From positions 62,001-126,000 of the forward strand of contig JBHYGK010000001.1 of the NCBI GenBank assembly GCA_051859045.1: a stretch of 64,000 nt of DNA, given 5' to 3'. This stretch comes from JBHYGK01 sp051859045. Lineage in GTDB: Bacteria; Pseudomonadota; Gammaproteobacteria; Xanthomonadales; Xanthomonadaceae. How positions within the stretch are numbered: the first letter of the stretch is position 1; each line of letters starts with the position of its first letter. Below, piece by piece: positions 32,726 to 40,698 of the stretch. The notes under the pieces are model-generated. The model saw only the letters and a list, made by a program, of their open reading frames with translations. It had not been told where the DNA came from and searched no databases. The translations under genes and the position numbers were made by a program.

Positions 32726-35601
32726 GCACGCCGATGCGCCGGGGCCTGAGCTTCCGTCGCCAGCTCACGCTCCTGTTCGGCCTGCTGCTCGCCACCGGCG
32801 GCACCGTGCTGGTGCTCGACGAGTTCGGCCAGGCGCGCAGCCGCGCCGCGCTCGAGAGCCTGCAGGGCGAGTCGCTCGAGACCCTGCGGCGGATCAAGTC
32901 GGTCTCCGAGGCCTATGGCCAGGACGTCGTCGACACCTCCTTCCGCGTGCGCAACGGCCTGATCACCTGGGAGCAGGGCCTGGCCGTGGTCGAGACCTCG
33001 CGGCTGCGCGTGCGCGAGAACTGGATCGCCATCGAGGGCCTGCCGCGCAGCGAGGAGGCCGACGCCATCCTGCGCGGCATCGCCCGCGCCCGGGTCCGCG
33101 CCGATGGCGCCACCGACCGCCTGCAGGGCATCCTCGAGGCGCGCGACATGGCCGCGCTGGGCGAGTTCTGCGACACCGAGCTGTACCCGGCGATCGACCC
33201 GGTCACCCAGCGCATGCGCCAGCTCTCCGACGTCACCCTCGCCGAGGCCGAGGCCAAGGTGGTCGCCGAGACCCGCGCGGCCTGGTGGACCAGCGTGATC
33301 CGGGTGGTGCTCTCCGGCGGCATGCTGCTGGTGGTGGCCCTGGTGGGCCGGCGGATCTTGCGCAACGCCTACCGCGGGGTGGAGTCGCTGGGCCGCCTGG
33401 CCGAGCGCATGCGCCGCCACGACTACGACGCGCAGCCCACGTTCCGGCCCTCGGGCGAGCTGGGCGAGGTGATGGACGGCTTCCTGCGCATGCGCGAGGA
33501 GGTGGGCCGCTCCGAGCGCGAGCAGCGCGAGCAGCTGCGGCGCACCGAGGAGGTGCGCGCGGCGCTGGCGCGCGAGAAGGGCTTCCTCGACGGCGTGCTC
33601 GACTCCGCCCAGGCCAGCATCGTCACCACCGGCCCGGACATGCGGGTGGTGCGCGCCAACCGCTTCGTCGAGCGCCTGCTGGGCGTGCCCGCCGAGCGGA
33701 TGGTGGGGCGCCTGGCCAGCCTCGCGCACGACCCGATGGAGCTCGCCCAGGTGGCCACCGAGCTGGCGCGCGAGCTGGGCCGGCCGGTCGAGGCCGGCCC
33801 GGAGGTGCTGCGCCTGCTGGCCGAGCGCCACGCCCCGCCGCGCGAGTGGACCTACCTGCGGCCCGACGGCGGCCGGGTGCCGGTGCTGCTGGCGATCAGC
33901 GAGATCCGCGACGAGCACGGCGAGTGCGTGGGCTACGTGGGCCTGGCCGCCGACCTCACCCGGACCAAGGCGCTGGAGCGCCAGCTGCGCGAGAGCGAGC
34001 GCCTCGCGCTGGCCGCCAGCCAGGCCAAGAGTGACTTCCTGGCCGCGATGAGCCACGAGATCCGCACCCCGATGATCGGCGTCACCGGCATGCTCGAGGT
34101 GCTGTCGCTGACCCCGCTCGACCCCGACCAGCGCCGCAGCGTCAACCTCATCGAGCAGAGCGCGCAGTCGCTGCTGCAGATCATCGGCGACATCCTCGAC
34201 TTCTCGAAGATCGAGGCCGGCCGGCTGGAGCTCTCGCCGCTGGCCTGCAGCCTGCCGCGCCTGCTGCAGGGCCTGGTGGCGAACTTCCAGGGCGCGGCCT
34301 CCAGCAAGGGCCTCGCGCTCACCGCGCGGATCGACCCGCGGGTCGCGCCGGCGCACGTGGTCGACCCGCTGCGGGTGCGCCAGGTGCTCTCGAACTTCCT
34401 GTCGAACGCGCTGAAGTTCACCGAGGAGGGCGGCGTGGAGGCCGCGCTCGAGCTCGAGGGCGGCCACGAGGGCATCCAGGACCTGGTGTTCCGGGTCACC
34501 GACACCGGCATTGGCATCGCCCCGGAGCGCCAGGCGCTGCTGTTCCAGCCCTTCCAGCAGGCCGAGGCCAGCACCACGCGGCGCTACGGCGGCACCGGCC
34601 TGGGCCTGGCGATCTGCCGCAGCCTGGCCGAGGTCATGGGCGGCAGCGTCGCGCTCGAGAGCGCGCCCGGCCTCGGCACGACGCTGCGGCTGCGCCTGCG
34701 CCTGCCGATGGCCGACCCGCACGCGGTGGAGGAGGCCGACGAGGCCCAGGCCGCGCAGCGCAGCTTCAGCCCGCGCAAGCTGCCCACCGTCGAGGACGCC
34801 GAGCGCGAGGGCAGCCTGGTGCTGCTGGTCGACGACCATCCCACCAACCGCCTGGTGATCTCGCGCCAGCTCGCGCTCTGCGGCTACGCCTGCGAGGCCG
34901 CCGAGGACGGCCAGGCCGGCCTGCTGCGCTGGCGCACCGGGCGCTACGCGCTGGTGCTGACCGACGTGCACATGCCCAAGCTCGACGGCCACCAGATGAC
35001 CCGGCTGATCCGCGAGGACGAGGCCCGCCGCGGCCTGCCGCGCACGCCGGTGGTGGCGATCACCGCCGCGGCGCTGAAGGGCGACGCCGAGCAGTGCCTG
35101 GCCGCGGGCATGGACGACTACCTCGCCAAGCCGGTGCCGATCCCGGTGCTGGCCGACTGCCTGCACCGCTGGCTGCCGCACACCAAGCCCACCGCCGACG
35201 CGCCCGGGGTCGAGGCCATCGCGGCCTCGCTGCCCCCGCTGCCGCAGCTGCACCGGCCGCCGCCGCTCGACCTGGCCGCGCTGGCCGAGGTGGCCGGCCA
35301 CGACGAGGGCCTGCAGCGCCAGATCCTGGACGACTACCTCGACTCGACCACCACCGACCTGGCCGACATCGCCGCGGCCGTCCGCGGGCACGACGTCGCC
35401 TGCGTCGCCCGCGAGGCCCACAAGCTCAAGGGCGCGGCCCGGATGGTCGGGGCGGTCGAGCTCTCGCAGGCCGCCGCCGCGCTCGAGGCGGCGGGCAAGG
35501 CCGGGGACTGGGCGCAGATCCTGCCCCTGGCCGCCGACCTGGGCACCGCGGCCGAGCGCCTGCGCCTGCACCTGGCCGAGCGCTTCCCCCGCCTCGGGTG
35601 A
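32722..35601 (+). CDS. Hybrid sensor histidine kinase with receiver and HPt domains
   Basis: Membrane phosphorelay kinase of 959 aa. TM1 is near residues 12-28 (LTLLFGLLLATGGTVLVL). A helical periplasmic sensor region (about 30-185) and TM2 (VIRVVLSGGMLLVVALVG) come next, then HAMP-like and coiled-coil segments. A PAS domain covers about 290-410. The HisKA His445 lies in MSHEIRTP; the ATPase domain has N, G1 (DTGIGI) and G2 (GGTGLGL) boxes. A receiver with Asp748 (LTDVHMPKLDG) and an HPt domain with His900 (AHKLKGAARMVGA) complete an ArcB/BarA-like relay. GTG start overlaps the EAL regulator stop; ATG 32734 is an alternative. The likely output is the EAL protein encoded just upstream. Confidence 0.94.
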   Translation: MSTPMRRGLSFRRQLTLLFGLLLATGGTVLVLDEFGQARSRAALESLQGESLETLRRIKSVSEAYGQDVVDTSFRVRNGLITWEQGLAVVETSRLRVRENWIAIEGLPRSEEADAILRGIARARVRADGATDRLQGILEARDMAALGEFCDTELYPAIDPVTQRMRQLSDVTLAEAEAKVVAETRAAWWTSVIRVVLSGGMLLVVALVGRRILRNAYRGVESLGRLAERMRRHDYDAQPTFRPSGELGEVMDGFLRMREEVGRSEREQREQLRRTEEVRAALAREKGFLDGVLDSAQASIVTTGPDMRVVRANRFVERLLGVPAERMVGRLASLAHDPMELAQVATELARELGRPVEAGPEVLRLLAERHAPPREWTYLRPDGGRVPVLLAISEIRDEHGECVGYVGLAADLTRTKALERQLRESERLALAASQAKSDFLAAMSHEIRTPMIGVTGMLEVLSLTPLDPDQRRSVNLIEQSAQSLLQIIGDILDFSKIEAGRLELSPLACSLPRLLQGLVANFQGAASSKGLALTARIDPRVAPAHVVDPLRVRQVLSNFLSNALKFTEEGGVEAALELEGGHEGIQDLVFRVTDTGIGIAPERQALLFQPFQQAEASTTRRYGGTGLGLAICRSLAEVMGGSVALESAPGLGTTLRLRLRLPMADPHAVEEADEAQAAQRSFSPRKLPTVEDAEREGSLVLLVDDHPTNRLVISRQLALCGYACEAAEDGQAGLLRWRTGRYALVLTDVHMPKLDGHQMTRLIREDEARRGLPRTPVVAITAAALKGDAEQCLAAGMDDYLAKPVPIPVLADCLHRWLPHTKPTADAPGVEAIAASLPPLPQLHRPPPLDLAALAEVAGHDEGLQRQILDDYLDSTTTDLADIAAAVRGHDVACVAREAHKLKGAARMVGAVELSQAAAALEAAGKAGDWAQILPLAADLGTAAERLRLHLAERFPRLG

Positions 35602-35663
35602 ACGCTCCGGGGCCGGACTGCTAGGATCCCCCGGCCGCCGTCCTGTCCTCCCCGGAGTCCACC

Positions 35664-36290
35664 ATGCGTTTCGCCCGCGTCCTCCTGATCGCCGCCGCGC
35701 TCGCCGGCACGCCCGCCCTGGCCCTGGCCCAGGCCGCCGTGCTGCCGCCGATCGCCGAGTTCTACTTCGACGATGACAGCGCCGCACGCCCGATCGAGGT
35801 GGTCAGCCCGGAAGGCGGCGACGTCGTGCGCCGGCTCGAGCGCGCGCTGCAGCGCGACTCGCGCAACGCCCTCGCGCTCGGCCAGCTGGCCGGCATCGCC
35901 TACGCCAGCGACCGCGCCGACACCGGCGAGAGCTTCTACGCCACGGCCCTCGGCCTGGCCTCCACCGGCGGCACCCACCAGCGCCAGCTGCTGTGGAACC
36001 ACGGCTGGGACCTGTTCCGCGCCGATCGCCATGAGGCCGCCCTCGAGGAGTGGCTGAAGGCGATCGCCGCGCACCGCGGCCGCCCGTCCTGGGCGCCGGT
36101 GACCCTCGCGCTGGCCCTCGGCCGGCTCGGCCGCGAGGCCGAGGCGCTGGAGTGGTACGCCGCCGCCGTGCGCACCCGCCCGGAGCGCTACGTCGACCGC
36201 GCCGCGATGGAGCGCGCCTACCCGACCTGGCGCGCGGAGGACATCGACGTGCTCGTCGCCCTCGCCGCCAAGGCCGCCGCGGCGCCCTGA
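35664..36290 (+). CDS. Secreted TPR-like hypothetical protein (208 aa)
   Basis: A Sec signal peptide (RVLLIAAALAGTPALALAQA) precedes a helical repeat region. Segments such as LERALQRDSRNALALGQLAGIAYASDRADTGESFY and EALEWYAAAVRTRPERY have the spacing and Ala/Gly/Tyr positions of tetratricopeptide repeats. Probably periplasmic and protein-binding. A GGAG motif precedes the ATG. It begins 62 bp after the kinase gene, but a functional link to it is not evident. Confidence 0.72.
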   Translation: MRFARVLLIAAALAGTPALALAQAAVLPPIAEFYFDDDSAARPIEVVSPEGGDVVRRLERALQRDSRNALALGQLAGIAYASDRADTGESFYATALGLASTGGTHQRQLLWNHGWDLFRADRHEAALEEWLKAIAAHRGRPSWAPVTLALALGRLGREAEALEWYAAAVRTRPERYVDRAAMERAYPTWRAEDIDVLVALAAKAAAAP

Positions 36291-36348
36291 CGCACCGGCC
36301 CGGGGCGCCCGCCCCGGCGCCCGCGCGGCCTGACGCTCCCACGCCCGC

Positions 36349-37281
36349 ATGGCCCTCGACGCCTTCGCGCTGATCCTGGTGATGCTGCTGCTGGGCATCG
36401 CCTTCCAGCGCTTCCGGGTGCTGCCCGACAACGCGGCCGAGGTGCTCAACCGCTTCGTGCTCTACGTCTGCCTGCCGGCGGCGGTGCTGCGCTTCGCGCC
36501 GCAGCTCGAGCTCCGGCCCGCCCTGCTGGGCGTGGTGGCGGTGCCCTGGCTGCTGCTCGGCGCCACCGTGCTGGCCGTGAAGGCGCTGGTGCGCCCGCTG
36601 CGGCTGCGCCGCGACGAGCAGGCGGTGCTGGTGCTGACGGTCGCGCTGGGCAACACCAGCTTCCTCGGCTACCCGCTGGTGCGCGCGCTGATCGGCGAGC
36701 AGGCGCTGCCCTACGCCGTGGTCTACGACCAGTTCGGCGCGTTCCTGATCCTCAGCACCGTGGGCCTGTGGGTGCTGGCGCGCGGCTCGGCGGAGGAGGG
36801 CGCGCCGCCGCCCGGGGCCCGCGCGATGCTCCGGCGCGTGTTCACCTTCCCGCCGCTGCTGGCCCTGCTGCTGGGCCTGACCCTGATGCCGGCGGAGCCG
36901 CCGGTGTTCCTGGCCAACGGCCTGCGCATCCTCAGCGACGCGCTGCTGCCGATCGTGATGGTGGCGATCGGGCTGGCGATCCGCTTCCGCCTGCCGCGCG
37001 ACGAGCTGCGGCCGCTGGCCGCCGGCCTGCTGCTGAAGCTGGCGGTGATGCCCGCGCTGGGGCTGGGGCTGGCGATCGCGATGGGCATGCGCGGCGACAT
37101 GGCGCGCGCGGTGGTGCTCGAGGCCGCGATGCCGACCATGATCACCGCCTCGGTGCTGGCGGTCTCGCACCGGCTGGCGCCGGGCCTGGCCACCGGGATG
37201 GTGGGCTTCGGCATCCCGCTGTCGCTGCTGACCGTGCCGGCCTGGGCCTGGCTGCTGCTGCGGCTGTTCGGGGAAGGCTGA
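36349..37281 (+). CDS. AEC-family transporter (auxin efflux carrier type permease)
   Basis: Integral membrane protein of 310 aa with about ten hydrophobic segments. The AEC pattern is visible: an N-terminal five-helix half with NRFVLYVCLPAAVLRFAP and TVALGNTSFLGYPLVRALIG, and a second half with ANGLRILSDALLPIVMVAIGLAIRF and VLEAAMPTMITASVLAV. Such carriers move organic acids, often malate/malonate or related anions; the substrate cannot be inferred here. Convergent with the AAA ATPase gene, 42 bp away. Confidence 0.9.
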   Translation: MALDAFALILVMLLLGIAFQRFRVLPDNAAEVLNRFVLYVCLPAAVLRFAPQLELRPALLGVVAVPWLLLGATVLAVKALVRPLRLRRDEQAVLVLTVALGNTSFLGYPLVRALIGEQALPYAVVYDQFGAFLILSTVGLWVLARGSAEEGAPPPGARAMLRRVFTFPPLLALLLGLTLMPAEPPVFLANGLRILSDALLPIVMVAIGLAIRFRLPRDELRPLAAGLLLKLAVMPALGLGLAIAMGMRGDMARAVVLEAAMPTMITASVLAVSHRLAPGLATGMVGFGIPLSLLTVPAWAWLLLRLFGEG

Positions 37282-37323
37282 GCGGGGAGGGCGGCGCGCG
37301 GCGACGCCCCCGCGCCAGCGGGC

Positions 37324-38805
37324 TCAGTCCGCCGGCACCGTGCGCTCGGCCGCCCAGTCGCGCAGCGCCTGCACCTTCTCGGCCATCAGCACCGACAGGG
37401 GCCGGGTGTTCTCGAGCTCGGCCATCAGCAGCGCCTGGTCGAGCGCGCCGCGCGCCGCGTGCGCCGCGTACAGCGCCGACACCACCGCCTGCTCGAGCTC
37501 GGCGCCCGAGAAGCCCTCGCTGGCCGCGGCCAGCGACTCGAGGTCGAACGCGCCGGGATCGACCGAGCGCCGGGCCAGGTGCAGGCGCAGGATCTCCTCG
37601 CGCACGTCGGGCAGGGGCAGGTCGACGAAGAAGGTCTCGTCGAAGCGGCCCTTGCGCAGCAGCTCCGGCGGCAGGTCGTGGACCTGGTTGGCCGTGGCCA
37701 CCATGAACACCCGCGCCTTGCGCTCGGCCATCCAGGTCAGCAGGTAGCCCAGCACGCGCCGGCTGACGCCGCCGTCGCCGCCGCCGCTGTCGGTGGAGAG
37801 GCCCTTCTCGATCTCGTCCATCCACAGCACGCAGGGCGCGATCTGCTCGGCCGACGCCAGCGCCGAGCGCAGGTTCTTCTCGGTCTCGCCGTGGTACTTG
37901 TCGTACAGCGTGCCGACGTCCAGCCGCACCAGCGGCACGTTCAGGCCGCCGGCGATGGCCTTGGCGGCCAGCGACTTGCCGCAGCCCTGCACGCCCAGCA
38001 GCAGCACGCCGCGCGGCGGGTCGAGCCCGGGCGGCGCGGTGCCGGTGAACACCTCGCGGCGCTGCTCGATCCAGCGCTTGAGCCGGCGCAGGCCGGCCAC
38101 CTCGCTGAAGCGCGAGGTGTCGTACTCGAAGTGCAGGTGGCCGGAGCGGTTGAGCAGCTCGAACTTCAGCTTGGTCAGCTCGGGCAGGTCGCCGGCGTCG
38201 AGCACGCCGTCGCGGAAGATCAGGTGGCGGGCGATGCGCCGCGCCTCGGTCATCGACAGCCCGGCCAGGTTGCGCACGATCGCGCGCACGCTGTCGGGGT
38301 CGGCCTCGACCCGCTTGCCGTGCTCCTTGAAGTAGTCGGTGGCCTCGTCCTTGACCATCTTCAGCAGCGCGTTGGCGTCGGGCAGGCGCAGCTGGAAGCG
38401 GACCGCGTGGGTCTCGAGGTCGGCGGGCAGCTCGATCTTCGCGCCCACCAGCACCAGCACGTGGTCCTGGCAGTGCCGGCGCTGCACGATCTCGCGCAGC
38501 TGGCGCTGGGTGCCGGCGTAGCCGAGGTAGGGGTGGAAATCGAGCAGCAGGTAGATGCCGCGCTGCTCGGCGGCCTGGATGGCGCGCAGCGTGGCGGTGG
38601 CGTCGGGGGCGCCCTCGGCCTCGTCCTCGCGGTCGAGGTCGACCCGGCGCATGCCCTCGGTGATCGACCACCGGTACAGCGCGCGGAACGCCTGGCTCAG
38701 CACGTGCTTGAACAGCTCCACCACCCGCGGCTCGTCCGGGGTCTCGATGACGATCAGGGGGGTGTTGGCGCGAACGAGCGCGGCCAGGTCCTGCAGTTCC
38801 GACAC
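37324..38805 (-). CDS. AAA family ATPase, Ycf46-like
   Basis: Protein of 493 aa. The N-terminal domain (about 1-230) carries VRANTPLIVIETPDEPRVVELF and YLLLDFHPYLG, a divergent inactive P-loop-like fold as in cyanobacterial Ycf46. The C-terminal AAA+ module has Walker A GVQGCGKS, Walker B VLWMDEIEKG, sensor 1 VFMVATAN and the arginine-finger region LLRKGRFDETFFVDLP. The start is GTG 38805 with AAGGAAG 8 nt upstream, chosen over an ATG at 38868 that lacks a ribosome site. Ycf46-type proteins have been linked to CO2 use in cyanobacteria; the role in heterotrophs is unknown. Divergent from a ParA gene. Confidence 0.82.
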   Translation of the reverse strand: MSELQDLAALVRANTPLIVIETPDEPRVVELFKHVLSQAFRALYRWSITEGMRRVDLDREDEAEGAPDATATLRAIQAAEQRGIYLLLDFHPYLGYAGTQRQLREIVQRRHCQDHVLVLVGAKIELPADLETHAVRFQLRLPDANALLKMVKDEATDYFKEHGKRVEADPDSVRAIVRNLAGLSMTEARRIARHLIFRDGVLDAGDLPELTKLKFELLNRSGHLHFEYDTSRFSEVAGLRRLKRWIEQRREVFTGTAPPGLDPPRGVLLLGVQGCGKSLAAKAIAGGLNVPLVRLDVGTLYDKYHGETEKNLRSALASAEQIAPCVLWMDEIEKGLSTDSGGGDGGVSRRVLGYLLTWMAERKARVFMVATANQVHDLPPELLRKGRFDETFFVDLPLPDVREEILRLHLARRSVDPGAFDLESLAAASEGFSGAELEQAVVSALYAAHAARGALDQALLMAELENTRPLSVLMAEKVQALRDWAAERTVPAD

Positions 38806-38936
38806 GGTTCGGGCTTCCTTGGCGACAGCCCGCGACGATAGCAGAGCGCCCCGGGCCTCCCGCGCCACCCATCCGGCCTACCCCGGCCCCGTCGCCCCGG
38901 TGTAGGCTCGCGCCATCGTGGGGAGAGGGCCTCGGC

Positions 38937-39572
38937 ATGCGCACCATCCTCGTCGCCAACGCCAAGGGCGGCTGCGGCAAGACCACCATCGCCACCGGCC
39001 TCGCCGCGCACTTCGCCCTCGACGGCAAGCGCACCGTGCTGGTGGACGCCGACCCGCAGCGCTCCTCCACCCGCTGGTGCGAGAAGCGCGCCGGCCTCGA
39101 CGCCGCCGTGCTGCCCGTCGACGGCACCGGCCGCAAGGGCTGGCTCCGCGCGATCCCCGCCGACGCCCAGCGCGTGGTCATCGACGCCCCGGCCGGCGCC
39201 ATGGGCCCCGACCTGGCCGCCTTCCTCGATGCCGCCGACGCCGTGCTGGTGCCGGTGCTGCCCTCGGCGATCGACCTCGAGGCCAGCGTGCCCTTCCTCG
39301 ACTCCCTCGCCGCCCACCCGCGGGTGCGCAAGGGCGCGCTGCCGGTGGGCCTGGTGGGCAACCGCCTGCGCCCCTGGACCGGCGCCAGCCAGCAGGCCCT
39401 CGAGCAGCTCGAGGCCTGGCCCTATCCCGTGGTGGCCCGGCTGCGCGACACCCAGGCCTACGTGCTGCTCGCGGGCCTGGGCAAGGCGGTCTGGGACTTC
39501 CAGTCCGAGCAGGTCCGCGGCCACCAGGCCGACTGGGCCCCGCTGCTGAAGTGGCTCAAGAAGGCCGGCTGA
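38937..39572 (+). CDS. ParA/MinD-family ATPase (orphan)
   Basis: ParA-like protein of 211 aa with the deviant Walker A KGGCGKTT at 10-17, Walker A' VLVDADPQRS and Walker B VVIDAPAGAMGPDLAAFL. No ParB gene or parS-like repeat is adjacent, and the protein lacks the N-terminal DNA-binding extension of plasmid ParA proteins. This makes it one of the short orphan ParAs used for positioning protein complexes, or of unknown role. A TAGGCT hexamer at 38903-38908 may be a -10 element; GGAGAGG precedes the ATG. SixA follows after 73 bp. Confidence 0.85.
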   Translation: MRTILVANAKGGCGKTTIATGLAAHFALDGKRTVLVDADPQRSSTRWCEKRAGLDAAVLPVDGTGRKGWLRAIPADAQRVVIDAPAGAMGPDLAAFLDAADAVLVPVLPSAIDLEASVPFLDSLAAHPRVRKGALPVGLVGNRLRPWTGASQQALEQLEAWPYPVVARLRDTQAYVLLAGLGKAVWDFQSEQVRGHQADWAPLLKWLKKAG

Positions 39573-39645
39573 GGCCGGCCGGCGCCCGCTCCGCCACACG
39601 CACCCCATCCCGCACCACGCCCCTCCACCACGCCCACGAGGCCCC

Positions 39646-40122
39646 ATGCGCGAGCTCATCCTCCTCCGCCACGCCCACGCCGAACCCGCCGGCCCCGGCA
39701 TGAACGACCCCGACCGCGCGCTCTCGATGGAGGGCCTGGCCGAGGCCGAGGCCGCCGGGCGCTGGCTCGCCGAGCGCGGCCTCGCCCCCGACCGCGTGCT
39801 GGTCTCGCCCGCCCGCCGCACCCGCGAGACCCTCGAGCGCGTGCTCGCCGCGGTGGGCTACGCCGACACCCGCACCGAGCCGCGCATCTACGAGGCCACC
39901 CCGGGCACCCTGATCGCGCTGGCCGACGAGCACCGCGACGCCGGCCGCCTGATGCTGGTGGGCCACAACCCCGGCCTCGAGCACCTGGCCGCGCTGATGA
40001 GCACCGGCCAGAGCGGCGACTTCCGCGGCATGCCGCCGGCCGGCATCGTGGTGCTGCACCTGCCGGCCGACGCCGCCCTCGAGCCGGGCATCGCCACCGT
40101 CGACGCCTACTGGATCCCCTGA
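39646..40122 (+). CDS. sixA: SixA-type histidine phosphatase
   Basis: Histidine phosphatase superfamily protein of 158 aa with the catalytic RHAHAEP at the N terminus (LILLRHAHAEP, His10), the second-half conserved Arg region SPARRTRETLERV and the distal catalytic His in LMLVGHNPGLEHLAALM. SixA removes phosphate from phosphohistidine, for example on HPt domains or the nitrogen PTS. No obvious target gene is adjacent, although an HPt-bearing kinase lies about 4 kb upstream. Followed 4 bp later by the YceI gene. Confidence 0.88.
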   Translation: MRELILLRHAHAEPAGPGMNDPDRALSMEGLAEAEAAGRWLAERGLAPDRVLVSPARRTRETLERVLAAVGYADTRTEPRIYEATPGTLIALADEHRDAGRLMLVGHNPGLEHLAALMSTGQSGDFRGMPPAGIVVLHLPADAALEPGIATVDAYWIP

Positions 40123-40126
40123 GCCC

Positions 40127-40690
40127 GTGCGCCACGCGCCCGCGGCGGCGGCGCTGCTGCTCGCCGCGCTGGCCGCGGCGGGCGGGGCGCGCGCCCAGTA
40201 CATCGACCCGGCTCGCTCCGGCGCGGCCTTCGACGCCGAGCTGCGCTGGGGCCAGCGCCTGGAGGGCCGCTTCGAGCGCTTCAGCGGCCGCCTCGAGGTG
40301 CTCGAGGGCGAGCTGCGCGTGGTCGAGGTGCGCCTGGCCAGCGACAGCGTCGTGTTCCCCGGCCACCCGCGCTACACCAGCTGGGCCAAGGGCGAGGGCT
40401 TCCTCGACCCGGCCGGGCACCCCGAGATCGTGCTGCGCACCCGCCCCTTCGACCGCGGCCTGGTGCAGACCGGCGGCGAGGTGCCGGGCCTGCTGACGGT
40501 GCGTGGCATCGAGCGCGAGGTGGTCTTCACCCTGGCGCCCCCGGACTGCGCCCGTCCGGGCTACGATTGCGCCATCCGCGTCCAGGGCGTGATCGAGCGC
40601 AGCGCGTTCGGCATGACGGCCTGGCGCGGCGCCCTGCAGGACCGGATGGCGCTGGAGTTCAGCGCCTGGCTGATGGAGTCGGTGGACTAG
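40127..40690 (+). CDS. YceI-family periplasmic protein
   Basis: Protein of 187 aa with a GTG start and a signal peptide (AAAALLLAALAAAGGARA). The lipocalin-like YceI fold is suggested by FEAELRW-type opening strands (FDAELRWGQRLEGRFERFSG), the conserved HPRYTSWAKGEGFLDPAGHPEIVLRT block, and LTVRGIEREVVFTL. YceI proteins bind polyisoprenoids or other lipids in the periplasm. It lies 4 bp after sixA and 8 bp before the phospholipase-D lipoprotein gene, so it is probably the middle of a three-gene unit. Confidence 0.82.
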   Translation: MRHAPAAAALLLAALAAAGGARAQYIDPARSGAAFDAELRWGQRLEGRFERFSGRLEVLEGELRVVEVRLASDSVVFPGHPRYTSWAKGEGFLDPAGHPEIVLRTRPFDRGLVQTGGEVPGLLTVRGIEREVVFTLAPPDCARPGYDCAIRVQGVIERSAFGMTAWRGALQDRMALEFSAWLMESVD

Positions 40691-40698
40691 CCCTCGTG

